Program-made: the position numbers and the translations under genes
Notes under the pieces: generated by a model
The model's database searches: none
Seen by the model: only the letters and a program-made list of their open reading frames with translations
Told to the model about the DNA's origin: nothing
Shown: in pieces, positions 25,989 to 35,291 of the stretch
Position numbering within the stretch: the first letter of the stretch is position 1
Layout of the letters: each line of letters begins with the position of its first letter
Assembly (NCBI RefSeq): GCF_003217215.1
Contig: NZ_QJTD01000001.1
Span: 1,154,876-1,218,875, forward strand
Length of the DNA stretch: 64,000 nucleotides
Reading direction: 5' to 3'
Origin: Winogradskyella epiphytica
GTDB taxonomy: Bacteria > Bacteroidota > Bacteroidia > Flavobacteriales > Flavobacteriaceae

Positions 25989-26549
25989 ATGAAGACATCC
26001 TTGAAATATATCGTAGTATTGGTAATGTTGGTAGGCTTTGTGTCTTGCCAGAATAATTCTAAACCTAACTATCAGTTCATGCCAGATATGTATGAGTCTG
26101 TAGGTTATGAAACTTATCAAGAGTCAGATGCTTTCGCCAACGGTGTTCAAGCACAATTACCAGCAGAAGGAACAATTCCAAGAGGTGACTTTATGCCTTA
26201 TGAAATTGAAGATACTAATGAAGGTTTTGAATTCGCAAAAGCAAACCTTAAAAGTCCTTTAGACTCTACTCAAGTGGATTATGACAGAGGTGGACCATTA
26301 TACGCTATTTATTGTGGTATTTGCCATGGTAATAAAGGTGATGGAAAAGGAAAATTAGTAGATCGTGAAAAGATTTTAGGTGTACCAAGTTATGATGATA
26401 TAGGTAGATCTATTACTGAAGGTAGTATATATCACGTAATATATTACGGGAAAAATACAATGGGTTCTTATGCTAACCAATTGAATGAGGAAGAGCGTTG
26501 GCAAGTTGTTGCTTATGTTCAGAAACTAAAGGCAGATTTAGAAAAGTAA
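25989..26549 (+). CDS. actE: Alternative complex III subunit ActE, monoheme cytochrome c lipoprotein
   Basis: From the ATG at 25989 this is a 186-residue lipoprotein: MKTSLKYIVVLVMLVGFVSC is a signal with lipobox Cys 20. A single heme motif CGICH lies in a cytochrome c domain with downstream axial-Met candidates (NTMGSYANQL). The longest frame opens at 25959, 10 codons earlier and inside actD. The internal start is preferred because it begins just after the actD stop and exposes a proper lipoprotein signal. It should carry electrons between ActA and the oxidase or a soluble carrier. Confidence 0.94.
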   Translation: MKTSLKYIVVLVMLVGFVSCQNNSKPNYQFMPDMYESVGYETYQESDAFANGVQAQLPAEGTIPRGDFMPYEIEDTNEGFEFAKANLKSPLDSTQVDYDRGGPLYAIYCGICHGNKGDGKGKLVDREKILGVPSYDDIGRSITEGSIYHVIYYGKNTMGSYANQLNEEERWQVVAYVQKLKADLEK

Positions 26550-26571
26550 GATTTAGATAAAGATTATATAA

Positions 26572-27909
26572 ATGGAATATAAAATTTCAAATCGATTAAG
26601 AATAGGAGCCATCATTTTAATGGTCTTAGGAGCATTGGGTATAGGCTATGGCTTTATGGATTCACATCAATATCAAAATGTTGATGATGTAAAAGAGCTT
26701 TTAGCTAGTGAATCTCATCATGGTGTAAGCCATGATGCAGAAGTAGCAGGATCACATGGTGACTCTGAAGCACATGCCGGAGGTGAATCAGTTGAAGAGC
26801 ATGGCGTAAGTCATGAGGAACATGTATTACACCAAATACATAACCGACCATATTCAGCATTATATGTAGGCGCTTTATTTTTCTTTTTTATTGCTCTTGG
26901 AGCTTTAGCATTCTACGCTATTCAATTTGCATCACAAGCCGGATGGTCGCCAGTATTGTTTAGAGTTATGGAAGCTATTACGGCTTATGTATTACCAGGT
27001 GGATTATTAGTATTATTAATTGCTTTTGTAGCCGATAGTCATATATTCATATGGATGGACGAGAGTGTTGTAGCTACTGATACAATTATTCAAAATAAAA
27101 CAAGCTGGTTAAATAAAACAGGATTCTTTATTAGAGGTATAATATACTTAGCTGGTTGGGCGCTTTATCGTCACTTTGCAGTTAAGTTCTCAGTAGCACA
27201 AGATTTAGCGGATATAAACGATAATAGAAACTTTAAGAAAAGCTTCAGAATTGCAGCAGGTTTCTTAGTATTCTATATCTATACAGAATCTATGATGTCA
27301 TGGGATTGGATAATGAGTGTAGACCCTCACTGGTTTAGTACATTATTCGGATGGTACGTATTTGCAAGTATGTTTGTAAGTGGTATTACTGTGATTGCTT
27401 TAATAACAATTTTCTTAAAATCTAAAGGATTGTTACCATTTGTAAATGATAGTCACCTACATGATTTAGCTAAATTTATGTTCGGTATTAGTATCTTCTG
27501 GACGTACTTATGGTTCTCTCAATTCATGTTAATTTGGTATGCTAATATTCCTGAAGAGGTCGTGTATTTCGTAACGCGTATTGAAGATTACAATTTACCA
27601 TTCTTTGGTATGGTAGCGCTAAACTTCTTATTCCCACTTTTACTATTAATGAACAGTGATTTTAAACGTGTTCCATGGTTTGTGGTATTAACAGGTATTG
27701 TAATTTTATTTGGTCACTACTTAGACGTTTACACTATGATTATGCCTGCAACGGCTGGTGAAAGATGGTTTATTGGTGCTCCAGAAATCGGATCAATATT
27801 ATTCTTTGGTGGCTTATTCATGCTTATCGTATTTACAGCTTTAGGCAAAAATCCATTATTAGCAAAAGGAAACCCTTTTATTAAGGAAAGTGAACATTTC
27901 CATTATTAA
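26572..27909 (+). CDS. actF: Alternative complex III subunit ActF (NrfD-like)
   Basis: This 445-residue polytopic protein is related to ActC. After the first membrane segment there is a His/Glu-rich extramembrane stretch (residues about 40-85, ending near VLHQIHNRPYSALYVG). About nine further membrane helices follow, including WDWIMSVDPHWFSTLFGWYVF. ActF is the second large membrane subunit of the complex. It follows actE by 22 nt and precedes coxB by 24 nt. Confidence 0.95.
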   Translation: MEYKISNRLRIGAIILMVLGALGIGYGFMDSHQYQNVDDVKELLASESHHGVSHDAEVAGSHGDSEAHAGGESVEEHGVSHEEHVLHQIHNRPYSALYVGALFFFFIALGALAFYAIQFASQAGWSPVLFRVMEAITAYVLPGGLLVLLIAFVADSHIFIWMDESVVATDTIIQNKTSWLNKTGFFIRGIIYLAGWALYRHFAVKFSVAQDLADINDNRNFKKSFRIAAGFLVFYIYTESMMSWDWIMSVDPHWFSTLFGWYVFASMFVSGITVIALITIFLKSKGLLPFVNDSHLHDLAKFMFGISIFWTYLWFSQFMLIWYANIPEEVVYFVTRIEDYNLPFFGMVALNFLFPLLLLMNSDFKRVPWFVVLTGIVILFGHYLDVYTMIMPATAGERWFIGAPEIGSILFFGGLFMLIVFTALGKNPLLAKGNPFIKESEHFHY

Positions 27910-27933
27910 TTATAAATAAGAACAGAAACGATA

Positions 27934-28992
27934 ATGACTGCTTTATTAACGATAATATTTGTACTATTTGTAGCTATTGCCATTTGGCAAATGGTGAAGA
28001 TTTTTGATTTGGCTCAAGTTGGGAAGTCTAATTCGCAAATTGCGACAGACGAAGACAACAAGATTAATGGATACTTAATGATCGCCTTCATGGTGTTTAT
28101 ATATGTAATCACTTTTCTAAGTCTTTATTATTTAGGTGACCTTCCGTTGATGTCTAACTCGGCATCAGAACATGGAGAAGAGATTGATAACCTAATGTGG
28201 ATATCAATGATTGTAATCTTCCTTGTGCAAACAATAACTCAATTTCTATTACACTATTTCGCTTATAAGTACAAAGGTGAAAAAGGAAGAAAAGCATTGT
28301 TCTATGCTGATAATAACACTTTAGAATTTATATGGACAATTATCCCTGTAATTGTATTAGCAGGTTTAATTATCTACGGATTATTTACTTGGAATGATAT
28401 TATGAATATCGACGAAGATGAAGATCCACTGGTAATTGAATTGTACGCACAACAGTTTAGCTGGAAAGCACGTTACAGTGGTGGAGATAACGTTTTAGGA
28501 AAGGCAAACGTAAGATTAATTGATATTGATCGCGCGAATGTATTGGGTGTAGATGAAAATGATCCTAATGCTCAAGATGACTTTATTACCTCTGAAATAC
28601 ATTTACCAGTTGGTAGAAAAGTGTTATTTAAAATGCGTTCTCAAGATGTATTACACTCGGCGTATATGCCTCACTTTAGAGCTCAGATGAACTGTGTTCC
28701 TGGAATGGTGACTCAGTTCGCCTTCACACCAACAGTAACCACTGCTGAAATGCGTCAGAGACCAGAAATCGTTGAGAAAGTAAAAAACATTAATGAATTA
28801 AGAAGAGAACGTCAAGCTGAGATTGAAGAGGCTGGACAAGAACTATTATATGAATTTGATTACATTTTATTATGTAACAAGATTTGTGGTAAGTCTCACT
28901 ACAATATGCAGATGAATATCATTGTAGAGACACAGGAGGAATTCGATGCTTGGGCAAAAGAGCAAACAACGTTTCCAAATTCATTAAATTAA
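27934..28992 (+). CDS. coxB: Cytochrome c oxidase subunit II
   Basis: The 352 residues include three N-terminal hydrophobic segments and a periplasmic cupredoxin domain. The CuA ligands are intact: C314, C318, H322 and M325 in CNKICGKSHYNM, plus the upstream His in VLHSAYMPHFRAQ. YAQQFSWKARYSG is the conserved aromatic electron-entry region. It receives electrons via CuA and passes them to subunit I. Its direct attachment to the act cluster fits the complex III-oxidase supercomplex known in Flavobacterium johnsoniae. Confidence 0.97.
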   Translation: MTALLTIIFVLFVAIAIWQMVKIFDLAQVGKSNSQIATDEDNKINGYLMIAFMVFIYVITFLSLYYLGDLPLMSNSASEHGEEIDNLMWISMIVIFLVQTITQFLLHYFAYKYKGEKGRKALFYADNNTLEFIWTIIPVIVLAGLIIYGLFTWNDIMNIDEDEDPLVIELYAQQFSWKARYSGGDNVLGKANVRLIDIDRANVLGVDENDPNAQDDFITSEIHLPVGRKVLFKMRSQDVLHSAYMPHFRAQMNCVPGMVTQFAFTPTVTTAEMRQRPEIVEKVKNINELRRERQAEIEEAGQELLYEFDYILLCNKICGKSHYNMQMNIIVETQEEFDAWAKEQTTFPNSLN

Positions 28993-29023
28993 TTAAAGGT
29001 TTTAAGAAAAAGATAAAGAGATT

Positions 29024-30817
29024 ATGTCAGCAACATTAGATACACACGGTCACGACGATCACGACGTACATCATCATAAAGAAACATTTGTAACAAAGTA
29101 TATCTTTAGCCAAGATCATAAGATGATCGCTAAGCAATACTTAATTACTGGAACTATAATGGGTGTTATAGGTGTTTTAATGTCTATAATGTTCCGTATT
29201 CAAATAGCATGGCCAGAAAAGCCGAATATCTTATTTGAAGCATTACTAGGTAAATGGGCTCCAGATGGCGTAATGGACGCTGATGTTTATTTAGCATTAG
29301 TTACTATCCACGGTACGATCATGGTATTCTTCGTACTTACAGCAGGTTTAAGTGGTACGTTTAGTAACCTATTAATTCCACTACAAATTGGTGCACGAGA
29401 TATGGCTTCAGGATTCCTTAACATGGTATCTTATTGGTTGTTCTTTATCTCTAGTTTTATAATGCTTTGTTCATTATTTGTTGAAGCTGGACCTGCAGCA
29501 GCTGGTTGGACTATTTATCCGCCGCTTTCTGCACTACCAATGGCACAAGGAGGATCAGGTATGGGTATGACCTTATGGTTAATATCTATGGCTATTTTCA
29601 TTGCTCAGTCATTATTAGGTTCCTTAAACTATATTGTAACGGTAATCAATTTACGTACAAAAGGTATGTCTATGACGAGATTACCTCTTACAGTTTGGGC
29701 ATTATTTGTTACTGCAATTATTGGTTTAGTATCTTTCCCTGTATTATTATCTGCAGCATTATTGTTAATAATGGATAGAAGTTTTGGAACATCATTCTTC
29801 TTATCTGATATATTTATACAAGGTGAAGTTTTACATTACCAAGGTGGATCTCCAGTATTATTTGAACACTTATTCTGGTTCTTAGGTCACCCTGAAGTAT
29901 ATATTGTAATTCTTCCTGCGATGGGATTAGTTTCTGAAATTATGGCAACAAACTCACGTAAACCTATTTTCGGTTACCGTGCGATGATTGCTTCTATTTT
30001 AGCGATTGCATTCTTATCGACGATTGTATGGGGTCACCATATGTTCGTATCAGGTATGAACCCTTTCTTAGGTTCTGTATTTACATTTACAACATTATTA
30101 ATTGCGATTCCATCGGCAGTTAAAGCCTTCAACTGGATTACAACCATTTGGAAAGGTAATCTTCAGATGAACCCTGCAATGCTATTCTCTATTGGTTTTG
30201 TTTCTACCTTTATTACTGGTGGTTTAACAGGAATCATTCTTGGAGATAGTGCATTAGATATTAACGTACACGATACATATTTCGTTATTGCTCACTTCCA
30301 CTTAGTAATGGGTATTTCAGCGATTTACGGAATGTTTGCCGGTATTTACCACTGGTTCCCTAAAATGTACGGTCGTATGATGAATAAAAACTTAGGTTAT
30401 ATTCACTTCTGGATTACTGCTATTTGTGCTTATGGAGTATTCTTCCCAATGCACTTTATTGGAATGGCAGGTTTACCTAGAAGATATTATACAAACTCAG
30501 CATTTCCATTATTTGATGATTTAGCTAATGCTAACGTAATCATTACAATCTTTGCTATCATTGGTGGTTTAGTTCAAATTGTTTACTTATACAACTTCTT
30601 CGTAAGTATGTTCTATGGTAAGAAAGCTGAACAGAACCCATGGAAATCTACAACTTTAGAGTGGACAACTCCTGTAGAGCACATTCATGGAAACTGGCCA
30701 GGAGCTATTCCTCATGTTTACCGTTGGTCTTATGATTATAGTAAACCAGGTCATGATGATGACTTCGTTCCTCAAAACGTACCATTAAAAGAAGGTGAAG
30801 AGGAATTACAACACTAA
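29024..30817 (+). CDS. coxA: Cytochrome c oxidase subunit I, A-type heme-copper oxidase
   Basis: The 597 residues have about 12 membrane helices. The active-site motif GHPEVY (His about 289) contains the Tyr that is cross-linked in A-type oxidases. WGHHMF supplies CuB ligands and HDTYFVIAHFHLVMG the heme ligands. The N-terminus THGHDDHDVHHHKE is His-rich. It reduces O2 to water and pumps protons. It is the last gene of the actA-coxA run and is followed by a strong terminator at 30865. Confidence 0.98.
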   Translation: MSATLDTHGHDDHDVHHHKETFVTKYIFSQDHKMIAKQYLITGTIMGVIGVLMSIMFRIQIAWPEKPNILFEALLGKWAPDGVMDADVYLALVTIHGTIMVFFVLTAGLSGTFSNLLIPLQIGARDMASGFLNMVSYWLFFISSFIMLCSLFVEAGPAAAGWTIYPPLSALPMAQGGSGMGMTLWLISMAIFIAQSLLGSLNYIVTVINLRTKGMSMTRLPLTVWALFVTAIIGLVSFPVLLSAALLLIMDRSFGTSFFLSDIFIQGEVLHYQGGSPVLFEHLFWFLGHPEVYIVILPAMGLVSEIMATNSRKPIFGYRAMIASILAIAFLSTIVWGHHMFVSGMNPFLGSVFTFTTLLIAIPSAVKAFNWITTIWKGNLQMNPAMLFSIGFVSTFITGGLTGIILGDSALDINVHDTYFVIAHFHLVMGISAIYGMFAGIYHWFPKMYGRMMNKNLGYIHFWITAICAYGVFFPMHFIGMAGLPRRYYTNSAFPLFDDLANANVIITIFAIIGGLVQIVYLYNFFVSMFYGKKAEQNPWKSTTLEWTTPVEHIHGNWPGAIPHVYRWSYDYSKPGHDDDFVPQNVPLKEGEEELQH

Positions 30818-30864
30818 AATTACTCTGAAATAAGAGATCTCTCAAAAGAGAAAAATAAATCATT

Positions 30865-30897
30865 AAAAAGCCTTTCACTTATACTGAAAGGCTTTTT
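30865..30897 (+). terminator. Terminator of the actA-coxA operon
   Basis: The 13-bp stem AAAAAGCCTTTCA/TGAAAGGCTTTTT with a 7-nt loop is flanked by A and T runs, 48 nt after coxA. Confidence 0.92.
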
Positions 30898-30900
30898 CGT

Positions 30901-30908
30901 TATATTTG
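30901..30908 (+). promoter_or_regulatory. Candidate ruvB promoter -7 element
   Basis: TATATTTG matches TAnnTTTG and lies just after the coxA terminator. The predicted start near 30915 gives a leader of about 40 nt. No TTG is visible at -33. Confidence 0.5.
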
Positions 30909-30955
30909 TTTATTGAATAAAACTTAAAGAGACTCCCGTTTTTTTGGGAAGAGCT

Positions 30956-31978
30956 ATGAACGAAAACCTAAATCCATACAACGATAATTTTACACCTGAG
31001 GAATTAGATGTCGAAAAAAAGTTAAGGCCATTAACCTTTGATGACTTTACCGGTCAAGATCAAGTGTTAGAAAACCTCTTAGTTTTTGTTCAAGCGGCGA
31101 ATCTAAGGGAAGAGGCTTTAGATCACACACTCTTTCATGGACCTCCAGGACTTGGTAAAACAACATTAGCTCACATCTTAGCCAACGAATTAGATGTTGG
31201 TATAAAAGTCACATCAGGGCCTGTTTTAGATAAGCCAGGAGACCTTGCAGGCTTGCTAACTAATCTAGAAGAACGCGATGTTCTATTTATAGACGAAATT
31301 CATCGTTTAAGTCCTATTGTTGAAGAGTATTTATACTCGGCGATGGAAGACTATAAAATCGATATTATGATTGAGTCTGGGCCAAATGCCAGAACAGTTC
31401 AAATCAACTTAAATCCGTTTACACTTGTTGGTGCTACCACACGTTCGGGATTACTTACAGCTCCAATGCGAGCAAGGTTCGGAATTCAAAGTCGTTTGCA
31501 ATACTATAAAACCGATTTGCTTACGACTATAGTGCAGCGAAGTGCATCGATTTTAAACATGCCTATAACCATGGAAGCTGCTATAGAAATAGCTGGTAGA
31601 AGTAGAGGGACACCACGTATAGCTAATGCCTTATTAAGACGTGTTAGAGATTTTGCCCAAATAAAAGGTAATGGTAAAATAGATATTGAAATAGCCAGAT
31701 TTGCGCTTAAGGCGCTGAATGTAGATGCCTACGGTTTGGATGAAATGGACAATAAAATTTTAACCACCATCATAGATAAGTTTAAAGGTGGCCCCGTTGG
31801 TATTAGTACCATTGCAACTGCGGTTAGTGAGAGTACAGAAACTATTGAAGAAGTATATGAACCATTTTTAATCCAACAAGGATTCATTATGCGTACACCT
31901 CGTGGTCGTGAAGTGACTGAGCAAGCCTATAGGCATTTGGGAAAAATAAAAGGCCCAACGCAAGGCGGATTGTTCTAG
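30956..31978 (+). CDS. ruvB: Holliday junction branch migration ATPase RuvB
   Basis: This 340-residue AAA+ motor has Walker A ([11 protein letters not shown]), Walker B (DEIHR), sensor 1 region ([19 protein letters not shown]) and the C-terminal winged helix ([17 protein letters not shown]). It drives branch migration with RuvA, which lies 6.9 kb downstream. The frame can be opened at a TTG (30944), but the ATG at 30956, giving [12 protein letters not shown], is the better start. Confidence 0.97.
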   Translation: MNENLNPYNDNFTPEELDVEKKLRPLTFDDFTGQDQVLENLLVFVQAANLREEALDHTLFHGPPGLGKTTLAHILANELDVGIKVTSGPVLDKPGDLAGLLTNLEERDVLFIDEIHRLSPIVEEYLYSAMEDYKIDIMIESGPNARTVQINLNPFTLVGATTRSGLLTAPMRARFGIQSRLQYYKTDLLTTIVQRSASILNMPITMEAAIEIAGRSRGTPRIANALLRRVRDFAQIKGNGKIDIEIARFALKALNVDAYGLDEMDNKILTTIIDKFKGGPVGISTIATAVSESTETIEEVYEPFLIQQGFIMRTPRGREVTEQAYRHLGKIKGPTQGGLF

Positions 31979-32077
31979 ATTTTCAAAATCTTATTGGCGA
32001 AAAACGTCAATCTCATTAGAGTCATCATTAAAGGCATTGTTTATTATACCTATCAATCAATATTAGAAAACTAAAAA

Positions 32078-33412
32078 TTGAAATTAGAAAGCAATATACC
32101 AACAGTACCTATAAGTCGATTTTTAAAACACTCCTTAGAAATACTAAAGAATCCACTGCCGTTTCATCATCGTAACTTTGAAGAACAAGGTGATGTGTTT
32201 CGATTGAAAATAGGGTTGAGAAATTCTGTAGTGTTTGTTAGAGATGCCGCTTTTGCTGAATATGTGCTTCAAAAAAACCAAAAAAATTATACCAAATCTA
32301 AAATCCAAACTGTAGACTTAGTCAAGTATATTGGTAATGGACTGTTAACTGCTGAAGGTGAACATTGGAAAAGACAGCGTAAACTCATTCAACCAGCGTT
32401 TCATAAAAAGCAATTAAAGACGCTGTTAGATAGTATAAAATCTGCAATTTGTTCTGAATTAAAAAGGATTACTACAGATACCGAGATAGATATATTTCCA
32501 ATTTTAAACGATTTAGCTTTTCAAACGGTGGTCAAATCTTTGTTTAGTTCTGCCGCTAGTCAAGAAGATATTAATCGTCTTCAATTTATTACTGAACAAG
32601 CACAACGAATGTTGGTTAAGGAATTGCGTCAACCTTATTTAGGGTGGTGGTTCAGCATCAGTGGTGAAATCGAAAAACATTTAGACCTTACTCGAGAAGC
32701 TCGTGAAATTTTAAAACGAATAGTAAATGAGCGTAGAACATCAGGAGTAAAGGAGCACGATTTGTTAGATATGTTGCTTGATGCGAAATATGAGGATGGA
32801 AGTTCTATGGAAGAGGAGCAACTCATTGACGAAATCTTGATTCTGTTTACAGCAGGACATGAAACAACTTCCAATGCTCTCACCTTTATTACTCAACTAT
32901 TGGCAAAACATCCTGAATGGCAGGATAGAATATATAGAGAACGTATTGAACTTCTAGAAAAAAGTGACGACCTTATGGATTTGGTCACTAAATCTAAGTA
33001 TTGTCAGCAAGTCATCGAGGAAGGCATGCGCTTATATCCGCCTGTGTACTTTATTGATCGTGTAAATATAGAACCCAATAGTTTTAATGGTTTAACTTTC
33101 GAAGCAGGGGCTAATCTACTATTTTCAATTTATGAAATCCACCGACATCCTAATTTATGGGAACGGCCAGATGAATTTTTGCCAGAGCGTTTTAGTGAAG
33201 GAAGTCGAAAGTATTCATCGCAATATTTTCCTTTTGGGGCAGGACCACGGAAATGTATTGGAAATAATTTCGCCATGTTCGAAATGATTATTGCAATTTC
33301 AGAACTAGTGTCAACCTATAAAATTCGATCTAATTCTGAAACTATTGATATCACACCGCTTATAACATTGAAACCTAAAAATGCCTATTTGGAGTTTGAA
33401 AAAAGAAATTAA
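32078..33412 (+). CDS. Cytochrome P450
   Basis: The 444 residues show all P450 signatures: I-helix AGHETTSN (about 259), K-helix ExxR (E315-R318 in EEGMRLYPP), the PERF region (LPERFSEGS), and the heme-thiolate loop FPFGAGPRKCIG with ligand Cys393. No membrane anchor is seen, so it is likely soluble and needs separate redox partners, none of which is adjacent. The substrate cannot be read from sequence. The start appears to be TTG. It is a single gene between ruvB and queG. Confidence 0.93.
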   Translation: MKLESNIPTVPISRFLKHSLEILKNPLPFHHRNFEEQGDVFRLKIGLRNSVVFVRDAAFAEYVLQKNQKNYTKSKIQTVDLVKYIGNGLLTAEGEHWKRQRKLIQPAFHKKQLKTLLDSIKSAICSELKRITTDTEIDIFPILNDLAFQTVVKSLFSSAASQEDINRLQFITEQAQRMLVKELRQPYLGWWFSISGEIEKHLDLTREAREILKRIVNERRTSGVKEHDLLDMLLDAKYEDGSSMEEEQLIDEILILFTAGHETTSNALTFITQLLAKHPEWQDRIYRERIELLEKSDDLMDLVTKSKYCQQVIEEGMRLYPPVYFIDRVNIEPNSFNGLTFEAGANLLFSIYEIHRHPNLWERPDEFLPERFSEGSRKYSSQYFPFGAGPRKCIGNNFAMFEMIIAISELVSTYKIRSNSETIDITPLITLKPKNAYLEFEKRN

Positions 33413-33416
33413 TTAT

Positions 33417-33486
33417 GAGGTCTAGTTGAACTTTTCTACGACGTTCAAGATAATATTGAGTAGATGCTATTGTATCACATGACCTC
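33417..33486 (+). other. Possible folded intergenic segment between the P450 gene and queG
   Basis: The outer inverted repeat GAGGTC (33417-33422)/GACCTC (33481-33486) encloses a hairpin TTGAAC/GTTCAA (33426-33431/33443-33448). No T tract follows, so it is not an ordinary terminator. Function unknown; chance complementarity is possible. Confidence 0.25.
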
Positions 33487-33510
33487 CGATTAAATTACAG
33501 TTAATATAAA

Positions 33511-34431
33511 TTGGATAATAGAAATAAATACACGCAAATCATTAAAGCTGAAGCCAAACGCCTCGGGTTTTTGTCTTGCGGTATTAGTAAAGCAGAATTC
33601 TTAGAAGAAGAAGCGCCACGTCTTGAAGCTTATTTGAATAATAACATGAATGGCGAAATGCGTTATATGGAAAACCATTTCGATAAGCGCTTAGATCCAA
33701 CTTTACTCGTGGAAGGTTCAAAAAGTGTAGTGTCTTTATTGTTGAATTATTATCCTTCAGAATTTCAGAATGAAGATTCGTATAAATTATCGAAATACGC
33801 CTATGGTACCGATTACCATTTCGTTATAAAGGATAAATTAAAATCCCTATTACAATTTATTCAAGAAGAAATAGGGGAAGTAGAAGGACGTGCTTTCGTA
33901 GATTCTGCTCCAGTTTTGGATAAAGCTTGGGCGGCAAAGTCAGGTTTAGGATGGGTAGGAAAACACACCTTACTCTTAACTAAAAATGTAGGGTCATTCT
34001 ATTTTATTGCGGAATTAATCATTGATCTAGAATTAGAGTACGACCATGCCACTACCGATCATTGCGGAACTTGCACAAAGTGTATAGACGCTTGCCCAAC
34101 GGAAGCTATTACGGAACCTTACGTAGTGGATGGCAGTAAATGTATTTCATATTTCACCATAGAACTCAAAGAAAACCTTCCAACCGAATTTAAAGGTAAG
34201 TTTGACGACTGGATGTTTGGTTGTGATATTTGCCAAGATGTATGTCCATGGAATCGATTTTCAAAATCCCACAACGAACCTTTATTTAATCCGCATCCCG
34301 ACTTATTAGAAATGACTAAAAAGGATTGGGAGGAAATTACTGAAGATACCTTTAGAAAAGTATTTAAGAAATCGGCTGTAAAACGCACGAAGTACGCTGG
34401 ACTGACACGAAATATTGAGTTTTTAAAATAA
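33511..34431 (+). CDS. queG: Epoxyqueuosine reductase QueG
   Basis: The 306-residue enzyme is cobalamin- and Fe-S-dependent and performs the last step of queuosine synthesis in tRNA. The N-terminal catalytic region includes GFLSCGIS and [27 protein letters not shown]. Two 4Fe-4S clusters are ligated by [12 protein letters not shown] (from Cys185) and [10 protein letters not shown]. It lacks the C-terminal extension of longer homologues, as is common in Bacteroidota. The start appears to be TTG at 33511, giving MDNRNKYTQ. Confidence 0.96.
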   Translation: MDNRNKYTQIIKAEAKRLGFLSCGISKAEFLEEEAPRLEAYLNNNMNGEMRYMENHFDKRLDPTLLVEGSKSVVSLLLNYYPSEFQNEDSYKLSKYAYGTDYHFVIKDKLKSLLQFIQEEIGEVEGRAFVDSAPVLDKAWAAKSGLGWVGKHTLLLTKNVGSFYFIAELIIDLELEYDHATTDHCGTCTKCIDACPTEAITEPYVVDGSKCISYFTIELKENLPTEFKGKFDDWMFGCDICQDVCPWNRFSKSHNEPLFNPHPDLLEMTKKDWEEITEDTFRKVFKKSAVKRTKYAGLTRNIEFLK

Positions 34432-34435
34432 CCGT

Positions 34436-35138
34436 ATGAAATATTACTATATTTTAGTTTTTCTGATTGTAAGTTTTGGTTGTTCTTCTAAAAAGAATTC
34501 TATTTACTTTGAAACTATTCCTGAGCAATATATAGATAACGAAAATAGATTTGATTTAGATAATACAGTTTATCCCGTGAATAGGGAAGTTTTATATCAA
34601 TGTAAAATAGAACATAATAATCGTATTCTAGATACCGATTTGCGATATGTAAGAATGATAGTTCAAGGAACAACAAAACCATTCTCTAATTTTGATCCTG
34701 ATTATAGCCAAACTGTTATTAAGTTTTGAATATTTAGATAGCAACAAAAAAGAAATAGCTAGGGAAAGAACAGGTTTGGTTGAAAATAAAATCAATATAT
34801 GGTTGCATCCACCACGAAATATAGATTTGGATGTTTTACAGCTTTCAGCATTTCCATATATAAAATTAAATGCTGTTAAAAAATGGAAATGGGAGCTTCA
34901 GGCTGCATATGGAAGTTATGAGTCTACGCTGCTAACGCATTACTATAAGAAACACCATGAGCAGCTATATGATTCAAATTTTGGTCAGCTGAAATGTGTT
35001 TTGGTAGAAGCAATTACCAAGAGTAGCATAGGTACAACCACTGCCGAATTTCTATATAATAATGACTTGGGTTTCGTAAAGATGAAATTCTCTACCATCG
35101 AAGATACTACGATTACTCTTGAGATGCTTAAAGAATAA
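34436..35138 (+). pseudogene. Lipoprotein gene interrupted by a +1 T (frameshift)
   Basis: The first reading frame (34436-34729) encodes a lipoprotein signal (MKYYYILVFLIVSFGCSS, lipobox Cys 16) and ends prematurely at TGA after VIKF. The downstream frame continues as EYLDSNKKEIARERTGL and ends at 35138. Removing one T from the TTTT run at 34724-34727 joins them into one 233-residue protein. I do not recognise the family. The break could be a real mutation, a sequencing error, or, less likely, a +1 slippage site, because the junction reads TTT-TGA. The gene starts 4 nt after queG. Confidence 0.8.
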
Positions 35139-35216
35139 AACACTTTCCTGAAGGAATCTACTGAGTTTTGCTAATAATTTTAAAACCTATCACCTTTTAT
35201 ACAAATTTGCATTGCT

Positions 35217-35224
35217 TATCTTTG
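35217..35224 (+). promoter_or_regulatory. Candidate promoter -7 element of the malic enzyme gene
   Basis: TATCTTTG matches TAnnTTTG; the predicted start near 35231 gives a leader of about 60 nt. No TTG is seen at the usual -33 distance. Confidence 0.45.
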
Positions 35225-35291
35225 CAGCTTGTGTAAAATAAACATGAACTAGTGTTAAGTTTATTTCATACCTAAAATACATATGTAAATT

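Noticed and set aside
30931..30952. Hairpin with a T-rich loop just before ruvB as a regulatory element
   Set aside because: The stem is only four base pairs plus a bulged pair, too weak to claim.
30944..30955. TTG start for ruvB adding four residues
   Set aside because: The ATG at 30956 gives the family-typical N-terminus and needs no rare start codon.
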